From JBCCZC01 sp039188505 (GTDB lineage Bacteria; Pseudomonadota; Gammaproteobacteria; Xanthomonadales; SZUA-38), in assembly GCA_039188505.1 (NCBI GenBank), contig JBCCZC010000216.1:1-9446 (forward strand): a DNA stretch of 9,446 bases. The letters run 5' to 3'. The notes beneath the pieces were generated by a model that was not told where the DNA came from, ran no database searches, and saw only the letters and a program-made list of their open reading frames with translations. Each line of letters starts with the position of its first letter. Position 1 is the stretch's first letter. The position numbers and the translations under genes were made by a program. Below, one piece after another: positions 1 to 5,895 of this stretch.

Positions 1-630
1 CTGGCTTCGAGCCGCCTGTCCCGGCCGGAATCGAGGTCACTGCTCGTCATCGGCACCGGGCGCGTCGCCAGGCAGCTGGCGTTGGCCCACGCTGCCGTGC
101 GGCCGATCGACGCGGTGCGGATCTGGGGACGCAATGGAAACAACGCGAGTGCGGCCGCGGCCTGGGTCGAGGCAGCGTGCGGCGTGGCCTGCAGCCCGGT
201 CGCCTCGATCGAGGCAGCCGCCGCGGGGGCCGACATCATCTCCGCGGCTACGCCGTCTGAGCACCCGCTCCTGCGCGGCGCCTGGGTCGAGCCGGGAACT
301 CACATCGACCTCGTGGGAGCGTACAAGCCCAACATGTGCGAGACGGACTCGGCGCTCATCAGCCGGGCCAACCAGGTCTACGTCGACACGCTGGAAGCGG
401 CGCTAGACGAGGCGGGGGAACTCATCCAGGCCGCGACCGCGGGCGTGTTCAGCTTTGATGACGTGGCGGGCGACCTGCATCGCATCGCGGCCGCCGGCGG
501 ACCGCTGCGTCGGTCCGCCGACGAAGTCACGGTCTTCAAGTCCGTTGGATCCGCGCTTGAGGATCTGGCCGCCGCGCAGCTCTGCCTGAAGCGACGTGAC
601 GACCTGACGATCGAGTCCTCCGCGCGCTGA
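1..630 (+). CDS. Ornithine cyclodeaminase / mu-crystallin family protein, 3' part (5' end outside window)
   Basis: The reading frame is open from the first base and ends at TGA 628-630, giving the last 209 residues. The family is usually about 310-340 residues, so roughly the first third is missing. A Rossmann NAD(P)-binding segment is visible: SLLVIGTGRVARQ, with the glycine-rich GTGRVA at local residues 18-23. It is followed by the family signature HIDLVGAYKPNMCETD (101-116) and by the C-terminal VFKSVGSALEDLAAA. Family members include ornithine cyclodeaminase, ketimine (delta1-pyrroline-2-carboxylate) reductases and alanine dehydrogenases. The DLVGAYKPNM form of the signature resembles the ketimine reductase branch more than classical ornithine cyclodeaminase, but the substrate cannot be settled without the N-terminal substrate-binding part. 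An internal TTG at 82 is not a credible start because it lies inside the Rossmann motif. The gene converges on the 678-1112 gene with 47 bases between them. Confidence 0.85.
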   Translation: MASSRLSRPESRSLLVIGTGRVARQLALAHAAVRPIDAVRIWGRNGNNASAAAAWVEAACGVACSPVASIEAAAAGADIISAATPSEHPLLRGAWVEPGTHIDLVGAYKPNMCETDSALISRANQVYVDTLEAALDEAGELIQAATAGVFSFDDVAGDLHRIAAAGGPLRRSADEVTVFKSVGSALEDLAAAQLCLKRRDDLTIESSAR

Positions 631-677
631 GCCGCCACTCGGAAATGGCCGCCGGCGCGGGCACGGGCACGGCGATG

Positions 678-1112
678 TTAGGACGATCGGGGTTTTCGGC
701 AGCTGGCGAGATACGCCGTCGTGTCGAAAGCCGCCTCGGCCAGCCAGGCGGCTGCCTCCTCATCGCTGTGCACGAAGGCATTGGCCACACCGTCGGCGAC
801 ATCCAGCACCGCCTCCCGGACCAGCTCGCTCACCATCGGATTGTCGTCGCCGACGATGAATACCGAATGCGTGCGCCCCAGCTCGGTGTTGACCCGAGCG
901 CGCTCCTGGATCGTGGCCATGAGCTCCAGACCCGAGAAGCCCCAGCGGCGAAGATCGTTGACGAGCGCCCACGGACCGCCAGTCGGATCCGGGCAGTAGT
1001 CGTCGATCTGGTCGACGTAGGCCCTGGCCGTTTCCATGTTCCAGGCGTCGTAGAGTCGGAAGACGAGAATGCGGTCGCAGGTCTCGAGCTCGAACCAGCC
1101 GTGCTGCCTCAA
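678..1112 (-). CDS. SpoIIAA/STAS-like cytosolic protein of unknown function
   Basis: This encodes a 144-residue soluble protein with no signal peptide or membrane segment. It begins HGWFELETCDRILVFRLYDAWN, with residues 4-20 as the opening beta strands. It continues with WALVNDLRRWGFSG (48-61), a helix rich in E and R, the strand SVFIVGDD (83-90), and ends with an acidic helix SDEEAAAWLAEA (116-127). This order matches the small STAS-like (SpoIIAA-like) proteins common in proteobacteria. The domain in anti-sigma-factor antagonists binds partner proteins, but no conserved phosphorylated serine motif is obvious here, so no partner is proposed. I chose TTG at 1112-1110 because AGAGGA lies seven bases upstream and because family similarity starts there. 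The frame stays open to a GTG at 1256, but that extension is low-complexity and would overlap the divergent gene's translation start region. Confidence 0.65.
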   Translation of the reverse strand: MRQHGWFELETCDRILVFRLYDAWNMETARAYVDQIDDYCPDPTGGPWALVNDLRRWGFSGLELMATIQERARVNTELGRTHSVFIVGDDNPMVSELVREAVLDVADGVANAFVHSDEEAAAWLAEAAFDTTAYLASCRKPRSS

Positions 1113-1119
1113 AGGACTG

Positions 1120-1125
1120 TCCTCT
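1120..1125 (-). promoter_or_regulatory. Ribosome binding site deciding the TTG start of the STAS-like gene
   Basis: On the minus strand AGAGGA is followed by seven bases and TTG. It lies within the near-palindrome AGGACTGTCCT (1113-1123) directly before the start codon. No ATG is available in frame upstream, and the next candidate is a GTG 144 bases earlier with no comparable site. Confidence 0.5.
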
Positions 1126-1144
1126 GTGGGATGCGTCGCCGCCA

Positions 1145-1174
1145 AAGATGGCGCGGTCCCGGCCGCGTCGTCAA
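1145..1174 (-). promoter_or_regulatory. Candidate sigma-70-type promoter for the STAS-like gene
   Basis: The minus strand reads TTGACG (1174-1169), 18 bases, then CATCTT (1150-1145). The -35 matches consensus at five of six positions and the -10 at three of six. Transcription would start near 1138, giving a leader of about 25 bases that includes the ribosome binding site. This is a pattern match only. Confidence 0.3.
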
Positions 1175-1258
1175 CGCCGGCAGCAGCATGGTGCCGCCCC
1201 CGGGCCTGCCTGCTACCCTTCCCATGCGCTTTCCTTCCGCACCGAGGAGTGACCATCC

Positions 1259-1832
1259 ATGAAGTTCCAGATCCTGCTGCTGACCCTCGCTCTGGTCAGC
1301 ACCCTCGCCGTGGCCGACAACCATGCCGCTTCGAAGCCGGCGATCGCAGCTAGCCGGAAGATCAACTTCTCCGCGGAGATCATTGGGGGTCGACCCGCAG
1401 AGCCGAGCTGTGACCCTGCGCAACCGCGCTGGCGAGGAGTTCACCCTCACCGCAAGCGATGAGATGCGGAACCTGGCCCAGCTCGAGCCGGGCGACGCGG
1501 TTCTGGGCGAGCTGATCGAGGAGGTCTCCATCTCGGTTCACGCCAACCCCGAGGGGCTCGATCCGGCGGCCGCGGCGGCGTCCCTGAACGGTCGCGCGAA
1601 GGCGGGCTCGATGCCCGGCGGCGTGCTGGTGGATGAAGCGGTCATCACGGCAGTTGTGGAAGCCATCGACCTCGAGACCAACACCTTCAAGCTGCGCGGG
1701 CCGGCCGGCAATGTCCGTGAGTTCGCAGCGCGAAATCCCGAAAACCTGCGTCGTGCCGCCGTCGGAGATCTGGTCGTCATCACGATCAAGCGCGCGCTGG
1801 GCGTCGTCGTCGAGCGTCCCGGAGCGGATTAG
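1259..1832 (+). CDS. Exported two-repeat protein of unknown function, interrupted by an apparent 1-base frameshift
   Basis: The ATG at 1259 follows GAGGAG (1244-1249) at nine bases and opens a signal peptide MKFQILLLTLALVSTLAVAD. The frame holds through INFSAEII (to 1384), then enters GGGGG at 1385-1389 and becomes unrelated, proline- and arginine-rich sequence that stops by 1462. The +1 frame takes over at exactly this run (GVDPQSRAVTLRN) and continues to TAG 1830-1832. Removing one G restores a continuous protein of 190 residues. It has two related beta-rich units, about residues 39-93 (AEIIGVDPQSRAVTLRN ... LEPGDAVLGEL) and 131-184 (AVVEAIDLETNTFKLRG ... AAVGDLVVITI). Proteins of this two-unit type occur in gammaproteobacteria as hypothetical secreted proteins; I know of no assigned function. 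The intact domain pattern on both sides suggests a sequencing or assembly indel, or a very recent mutation, rather than old decay. A TGCTACCCT extended -10-like element lies at 1211-1219 without a clear -35. Confidence 0.6.
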
Positions 1833-1842
1833 CCGCCCCTGG

Positions 1843-1877
1843 GGCGCGAGAGAGCGCCGGAGCCATGTCGTGGCTCC
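1843..1877. terminator. Pair of hairpins between convergent genes, possible two-way transcription end
   Basis: Two stem-loops abut in the gap between the convergent genes ending at 1832 and 1902. The first is GGCGC/GCGCC (1843-1858, six-base loop). The second is GGAGCCA/TGGCTCC (1859-1877, five-base loop, perfect seven-pair stem). Neither is followed by a T tract on either strand, so they do not meet the standard for an intrinsic terminator. They may act as mRNA 3' end stabilisers or help Rho-dependent ending. Confidence 0.3.
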
Positions 1878-1901
1878 AGTGCCCGCACGGGCCCGCCCCC
1901 C

Positions 1902-2765
1902 TCAGCGCGCCTCGCGCAGTGCCGCGTACGCCCGCTGAAGGGCGTCGATATCGACACTTGCGTTCTCCTTGCGAACCGGCGCGTCGACGAGCTCCGAGAT
2001 GTACACGCCAAAGCCTGGCACCGTCGGCGACGACTCGCCGTTGATGAAGGAGAAGGCGGTGCCCTGCAGACTCGTATGGCTCACCAGGGTCCACCGGTAG
2101 GCCACGGTCTCATCGCCATCGACAATGAGCAGCTCGTAGGCGCCGAGATTCGGATCGAAGAGAAAGCCCGCGGAGATGTCGGCACCAAGACCGATCCCGG
2201 GCAGGAAGGGGGTCCCGTCTTCGAACGCCAGCCGGGGACGGTTGAAGTCGACGTAGTTGCCGAGCTGCGTCGCATAGATGCTCGCGCCGGGTAGAGGGCC
2301 AGTCAGCAGCAGGCCGATGGTCTTGCCTTCCATCACGTCCAGCGGGTCGTCCTCTACGAACCCGAAGCGGGAGATGCGGAGATTCGAGGCCTCGAGAAAC
2401 GGGGAGTCCACGTTGATCGAAGCGCCGGGCTGGCCGTCGATCGCGATCGTGTTCCAGGTAAACGTCCCGACCTGTTCGGTCCGCGTGCCGTTGCTGTCAG
2501 TCAGGAAGACCGCGCCCGCGAAGCTGAAGATATTGTCGGTCGGGACCTTGTCGCTGATAAAGGTCAAGAAGGCCTCGTCGCCACTCTCGTCGTAGCCGAA
2601 GACCGCGACGAAGAGAATGCCCTTCTGGATATCTGCTGCAAACCCCCAGCCAGGCAGTTCGGGCGTGGCGTAGATGCCCTTGAACTGATCGTGGAAGACG
2701 TAGCTCTGCGCGGTAGCCAGCGGCGCTGCGAGCAGCAGGATCAGAGCGGGTAGCAGTCGTTTCAT
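1902..2765 (-). CDS. Exported protein of unknown function with an internal repeat
   Basis: This encodes 287 residues. The start ATG (2765-2763) follows GGAG (2775-2772) at six bases. Residues 1-19 form a clear signal peptide, MKRLLPALILLLAAPLATA, with cleavage likely before Q20, so the protein should be periplasmic or secreted. There is no lipobox cysteine and no further membrane segment. The N-terminal part (about 29-100: FKGIYATPELPGWGFAADIQ, then FVAVFGYDESGDEAFLTF) resembles the G-x-Y-x-P-x-x-x-G-x-G-F beta-rich modules seen in many secreted hypothetical proteins of Xanthomonadales and relatives. A second copy of the core motif occurs at 188-203: LPGIGLGADISAGFLF against LPGWGFAADIQKGILF at 37-52, ten of sixteen identical. 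The C-terminal 25 residues are charged and helical. I do not recognise a catalytic motif, and the function is unknown. Confidence 0.75.
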   Translation of the reverse strand: MKRLLPALILLLAAPLATAQSYVFHDQFKGIYATPELPGWGFAADIQKGILFVAVFGYDESGDEAFLTFISDKVPTDNIFSFAGAVFLTDSNGTRTEQVGTFTWNTIAIDGQPGASINVDSPFLEASNLRISRFGFVEDDPLDVMEGKTIGLLLTGPLPGASIYATQLGNYVDFNRPRLAFEDGTPFLPGIGLGADISAGFLFDPNLGAYELLIVDGDETVAYRWTLVSHTSLQGTAFSFINGESSPTVPGFGVYISELVDAPVRKENASVDIDALQRAYAALREAR

Positions 2766-2796
2766 GGCGTTCTCCAGATTGCGCGGGCCAGCCAGG

Positions 2797-2827
2797 ATTC
2801 TAAGCCCGGGAGGTGGTCAAGTGTCCA
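2797..2827 (-). promoter_or_regulatory. Candidate promoter of the exported protein gene
   Basis: On the minus strand TGGACA (2827-2822) is followed by 19 bases and TAGAAT (2802-2797). Each hexamer matches consensus at five of six positions, although the spacing is longer than the ideal 17. A second -35-like TTGACC (2820-2815) lies too close to the -10 to pair with it. The leader to ATG 2765 would be about 25 bases. Confidence 0.35.
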
Positions 2828-2831
2828 CCTC
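2810..2831 (-). repeat. Inverted repeat GAGGTGG-N8-CCACCTC
   Basis: A perfect seven-pair inverted repeat with an eight-base loop. It overlaps the stop codon of the iron-sulfur protein gene and the -35 region of the candidate promoter for the next gene. No T tract follows on the minus strand, so it is not a standard terminator. It may be a hairpin at the end of the upstream mRNA or an operator. Confidence 0.4.
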
Positions 2832-3801
2832 ACCGGCGGCGGCGTGTCCAGCGCTCTGCCAGAACCGGCGCCCGGTCGGGGTAGGACCACGGGCAGCGGG
2901 CGATGCACACGGCGCAGCCGAAGGTCTCGGCGAAGTAGCGAAAACAGCGATCGAAGTCGACGTACCACTTCTCCGCGCCGCGAACGAGCTGTTTCAAATT
3001 GGAGATCGCATCGACGGGACAGGCGTCCACGCAGACCTGGCAGCCCTCGCAGCAGTCATCGGCCCCGAATTCGTCCGGTTCATCGACCAGGAGCGGCAGG
3101 TCGGTCGCAACCATCGAGAGCCGGAAGGACGAGCCGTACTCCCGGTTGATGATGGACCCGTGCTTGCCGAGTTCCCCGAAGCCGCTGGCCAGCGCCGCGG
3201 GAAGCAGGTTGACGGGGCCGGCCATCGGCCCACCGTGGGCCTCCGCTGCGTGGCCACGCGAGCGGATCCAATCCGCGACAGGTCGAGCGACGTGCCAGCC
3301 GCGGGTGTATTGATCAACGACCTCGAGGCCAGCCTCGACCGCCGGCGCCTTGATGAGCCGATCGTGATCCATCACAACGCCAAGGACGACCAGCCAGGGA
3401 TGGTCGAATTCGTAGCCCGAGAAAACCCACTCGGGGTCCAGGGGAACACAGCCGACGAGCTCAGCGCCGGCCGCTCGGGCCACCGCGTGTACGGCCGCAT
3501 GGTTCTCTTTGGGAGTGCCCGGGTTCGCGCGCGCCGCGAGCGCTCCAGGCTCGGCGTCGATGATCCGTTGTCGAGCCTCCCGCCGTGCCGCCATCTCGGG
3601 AATCCGGGAACCCTGGCGCCAGAACCAGTTCTGGAGCTCTCCATGGGCCAGCCTGTCTGGATCGTGCCAGAGCACAGGCGTGGGACGCCGGGGCGTCGCT
3701 TCGCCGACCCCGTTGAGGGTGTTCCCGGAGATCCCCGCCGGCCAGTGCGCGAGCTGGTCGAAGCTCGGTTCGATGGCCGGAACGGGCGGGAGCTTCGGCA
3801 T
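2830..3801 (-). CDS. Cytosolic two-[4Fe-4S] protein of the reductive dehalogenase / epoxyqueuosine reductase type
   Basis: This encodes 323 residues. The C-terminal part carries two cluster motifs: C251-x2-C254-x2-C257-x3-C261-P and C286-x9-C296-x2-C299-x3-C303-PW. An additional C250 is also present. Ahead of them, residues 207-235 (GFGELGKHGSIINREYGSS, then LSMVATDLPL) match the region that precedes the clusters in reductive dehalogenases (RdhA) and QueG. In those enzymes a cobalamin sits between the N-terminal domain and the clusters. WYVDFDRCF before the second cluster and CPW after it are also typical. The protein lacks the Tat signal of respiratory RdhA and is shorter than most RdhA (about 450-550 residues) and somewhat shorter than QueG (about 350-380), so it is probably cytosolic. 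It may bind cobalamin, but that is inference. It starts three bases after the flavoprotein gene, suggesting translational coupling and a shared electron pathway. I do not assign a substrate; dehalogenation is possible but unproven. Confidence 0.75.
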   Translation of the reverse strand: MPKLPPVPAIEPSFDQLAHWPAGISGNTLNGVGEATPRRPTPVLWHDPDRLAHGELQNWFWRQGSRIPEMAARREARQRIIDAEPGALAARANPGTPKENHAAVHAVARAAGAELVGCVPLDPEWVFSGYEFDHPWLVVLGVVMDHDRLIKAPAVEAGLEVVDQYTRGWHVARPVADWIRSRGHAAEAHGGPMAGPVNLLPAALASGFGELGKHGSIINREYGSSFRLSMVATDLPLLVDEPDEFGADDCCEGCQVCVDACPVDAISNLKQLVRGAEKWYVDFDRCFRYFAETFGCAVCIARCPWSYPDRAPVLAERWTRRRR

Positions 3802-3804
3802 GAC

Positions 3805-5046
3805 TCAGGTTTCTTCGGCGAGCACCGCCTCGGTGAGCGGGAGCTCTGGATCGCCCAGGCGATCAACGTCCATGTGAGCGCCCTCGACGATGAGCTTCTT
3901 TGCCGCGAGGAAGTCCTTGGGACGGTTCGCCGCATCCACGGCCAGGAGCCGGCCACCGCGCAGGTAGGCCGCAGCGAACTGGCGATCGCCGTCCGGGTCG
4001 CCCCGGGTCACGACCTGATCGTGGTCGATCGCCAGGCCCGCAATCTGAAGCTTGACGTCGTATTGGTCCGACCAGAACCACGGCAAGGCGACATGGTCCT
4101 CGGCGACACCGCAGATGGCCTTCGCCGCGGTCGTCGCCTGGTCGTTCGCATTCTGAACCGATTCCAGCCGCAGCGCGCGGTCGTAATGCGTGCAGTGCTG
4201 CCGCGTACAGTCGCCGGCGGCGAAGATGCGCTCGTCACTGGTCCGGCAATGGGCATCCACGGCGATCCCGTCGTCGACGTCGATTCCGGCCGCCTCCGCG
4301 AGCGTCGTTTCGGGCAGGATCCCGATACCGACGACCACCACTTCCGCGGGCACCTCGGAGCCGTCGTCGAGGCGCACACCGCTCACGGCACCATTGCCGA
4401 GGATCTCCGTCACCTGCGCACCGGTACGGACCTCAACGCCCTCCTCCCGGTGAATCCGCTCGAAGAACCGGGACATCTCGGGACATGTCACCCGCTGGAG
4501 GACCCGGTCAAGGGCTTCGACGACGGTCACCTCGAGGCCGAGCGTCCGCAGCGACGCGGCGGTCTCGAGGCCGATGTAGCCACCGCCAACGACGACGGCC
4601 CGGCCGCCGGCCGCCACCGCTTCCCGGAGCCCGTCGACGTCCCTGGCGGTTCTCACCACGAAAACGCCCGGCAGGTCGCCCCCCGGCACGGGGAGTTGCC
4701 GCGGCACGGAGCCGGTGGCGAGGACGAGCCGGTCGTAGCGCACGTGGGCGCCATCATCGAGCGAGACGAAGCGGGCCTCGCGATCCACACTAACCACCTG
4801 GCGGCCGAGCAGGCGGATGACGCCCGCCTTGTCGTAGACCGCATCTCGCCGGATCAGGATCTGGTCGAGCTCCCGCAGGCCCTTGAGATAGTCCTTCGAC
4901 AGCGGTGGCCGGTGATACGGCAAGCTGGGCTCCTCGCTGACCAGCAAGATCTCGCCTTCCCAGCCAAACTTGCGCAGCGCCGGGCAGAGCTGAGCCGCGG
5001 CGTGGCCACCGCCAACGATGACGCAGCTTTCGGTGGAACCGGTCAT
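3805..5046 (-). CDS. FAD-dependent NADH:ferredoxin reductase (putidaredoxin/rhodocoxin reductase type)
   Basis: This encodes 413 residues, the normal length for this family. The FAD Rossmann motif is at 9-17 (VIVGGGHAA), followed by PYHRPPLSKDYL (43-54), a hallmark of these reductases. The NAD-binding motif VVVGGGYIGLE is at 151-161. The acidic E177 at the end of the following strand (VTVVEA) predicts NADH over NADPH. The second FAD motif is IFAAGDC (274-280), and WFWSDQYD (323-330) opens the C-terminal domain. Relatives pass electrons from NADH to [2Fe-2S] ferredoxins serving cytochrome P450 or Rieske oxygenases. Neither partner is seen here. The neighbour three bases downstream is instead a two-[4Fe-4S] protein, its likely direct or indirect electron acceptor. 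The start is supported by GGGAG (5057-5053) six bases before ATG. Confidence 0.9.
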   Translation of the reverse strand: MTGSTESCVIVGGGHAAAQLCPALRKFGWEGEILLVSEEPSLPYHRPPLSKDYLKGLRELDQILIRRDAVYDKAGVIRLLGRQVVSVDREARFVSLDDGAHVRYDRLVLATGSVPRQLPVPGGDLPGVFVVRTARDVDGLREAVAAGGRAVVVGGGYIGLETAASLRTLGLEVTVVEALDRVLQRVTCPEMSRFFERIHREEGVEVRTGAQVTEILGNGAVSGVRLDDGSEVPAEVVVVGIGILPETTLAEAAGIDVDDGIAVDAHCRTSDERIFAAGDCTRQHCTHYDRALRLESVQNANDQATTAAKAICGVAEDHVALPWFWSDQYDVKLQIAGLAIDHDQVVTRGDPDGDRQFAAAYLRGGRLLAVDAANRPKDFLAAKKLIVEGAHMDVDRLGDPELPLTEAVLAEET

Positions 5047-5070
5047 GGGTATCTCCCGTTCATGGTCTCT

Positions 5071-5838
5071 TCAGTCGATGCGTCCGCCGTGACGGCCCGC
5101 GCCGTCGGCGAAGCGAACAGCCCCGTCGTGGGTTTCTCGGCTGGCGATCGTATCGAGCCCCAGGCGAAGCTCGCGTCGAGCGGCGTCGTCCAGACCCAGG
5201 GACCACTGCTCGAGCACCGACCGCCGATCGTTCCGCAGGCAGGTCTGCGGCAGGGCCGCGAGGTCGTGCGCGAGGGCCCGGGCGACGGTCACGGCCTCGT
5301 CCCTGGCGACCACCCGATTGGCAAGGCCGAACTGGAGCGCCTCTGTCGCGTCGACCGATCGGCCGGTCAGGATCATGTCCAGGGCGCGCGATTGCCCGAT
5401 GAGTCGAGGCAGGCGAATCGTACCGAGGTCGATGAGCGGCACGCCGACACGCCGGCAGAAGACGCCGAAAACGGCGGTCTCCGAAGCGACCCGAAGGTCA
5501 CACCACAGCGCCAGCTCGAGCCCACCGGCGACCGCGTATCCCTCGACGGCCGCGATAACCGGCTTGGACAGCTCGAGTCGCGTCGGCCCCATGGGTCCGT
5601 CGCCGTGCTCGCTGACGCGGTTGCCGCGTCCCTCGGCGAGCGCCTTGAGGTCCGCGCCAGCGCAGAAGTGTTCGCCGGCACCGTGCAGCACCGCGACTGC
5701 AGCGGACTCGTCGGCTTCGAACTCTCGGAACGCGGACGCCAGCAGTTCCGCGGTATCGCGATCAACGGCGTTGCGGATTTCGGGACGGTTGATACGGACG
5801 AGCACGACCGGCCCGTCCCGGGCCACCTGGACCGTCAT
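5071..5838 (-). CDS. Crotonase (enoyl-CoA hydratase/isomerase) family protein with one catalytic Glu replaced
   Basis: This encodes 255 residues, a single crotonase domain of normal length. The oxyanion-hole segment HFCAGADLKAL lies at 57-67 and the second glycine at G105 in AVAGGLELAL. E108 aligns with the first catalytic glutamate of rat enoyl-CoA hydratase (E144). The second (E164, exactly 20 residues later) falls on C128 in FGVFCRRVGVPLIDLG. Standard syn-hydration by two glutamates is therefore unlikely. The FGVFCRR-GVPLID-G pattern is shared by a subgroup of crotonase proteins, so this is probably a subgroup trait rather than a mutation. D137 might take part in catalysis. Possible activities include isomerase, hydrolase or another CoA-ester reaction. 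It precedes the flavoprotein and iron-sulfur protein genes and begins what looks like a three-gene operon. The ATG has only a weak AGAG-type ribosome site. Confidence 0.85.
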   Translation of the reverse strand: MTVQVARDGPVVLVRINRPEIRNAVDRDTAELLASAFREFEADESAAVAVLHGAGEHFCAGADLKALAEGRGNRVSEHGDGPMGPTRLELSKPVIAAVEGYAVAGGLELALWCDLRVASETAVFGVFCRRVGVPLIDLGTIRLPRLIGQSRALDMILTGRSVDATEALQFGLANRVVARDEAVTVARALAHDLAALPQTCLRNDRRSVLEQWSLGLDDAARRELRLGLDTIASRETHDGAVRFADGAGRHGGRID

Positions 5839-5861
5839 GGATACGTCTCTGACATGCTCCC

Positions 5862-5890
5862 AGTGTACGCCGCCCGATCGCGGCTGAGAA
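5862..5890 (-). promoter_or_regulatory. Candidate sigma-70-type promoter for the crotonase operon
   Basis: The minus strand reads TTCTCA (5890-5885), exactly 17 bases, then TACACT (5867-5862). Each matches consensus at four of six positions. It lies in the 57-base gap between the end of ychF and the crotonase start, and would give a leader of about 15-20 bases. No terminator is visible after ychF, so read-through from ychF is also possible. Confidence 0.35.
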
Positions 5891-5895
5891 CGGCG

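Noticed and set aside
631..677. Possible terminator between the first two convergent genes
   Set aside because: GCCGCCA and TGGCCGCC pair imperfectly and no T tract follows on either strand.
1113..1256. N-terminal extension of the STAS-like protein from a GTG at 1256
   Set aside because: The added residues are low-complexity and Arg/Ala-rich with no family similarity. They would overlap the divergent gene's ribosome site, and TTG 1112 has a well-placed AGAGGA.
645..1262. Plus-strand open frame opposite the STAS-like gene
   Set aside because: No recognisable family motifs, and it overlaps the start region of the exported protein gene. The minus frame shows the domain pattern and a ribosome site.
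1385..1389. Phase-variable G tract
   Set aside because: Five bases is too short for typical slipped-strand phase variation, so a simple indel is a better explanation.
5835..5855. Six-codon reading frame (MSETYP) ending in an ATGA overlap with the crotonase start
   Set aside because: It could couple translation, but its upstream GGGAG is only one base from its ATG and nothing else supports it.
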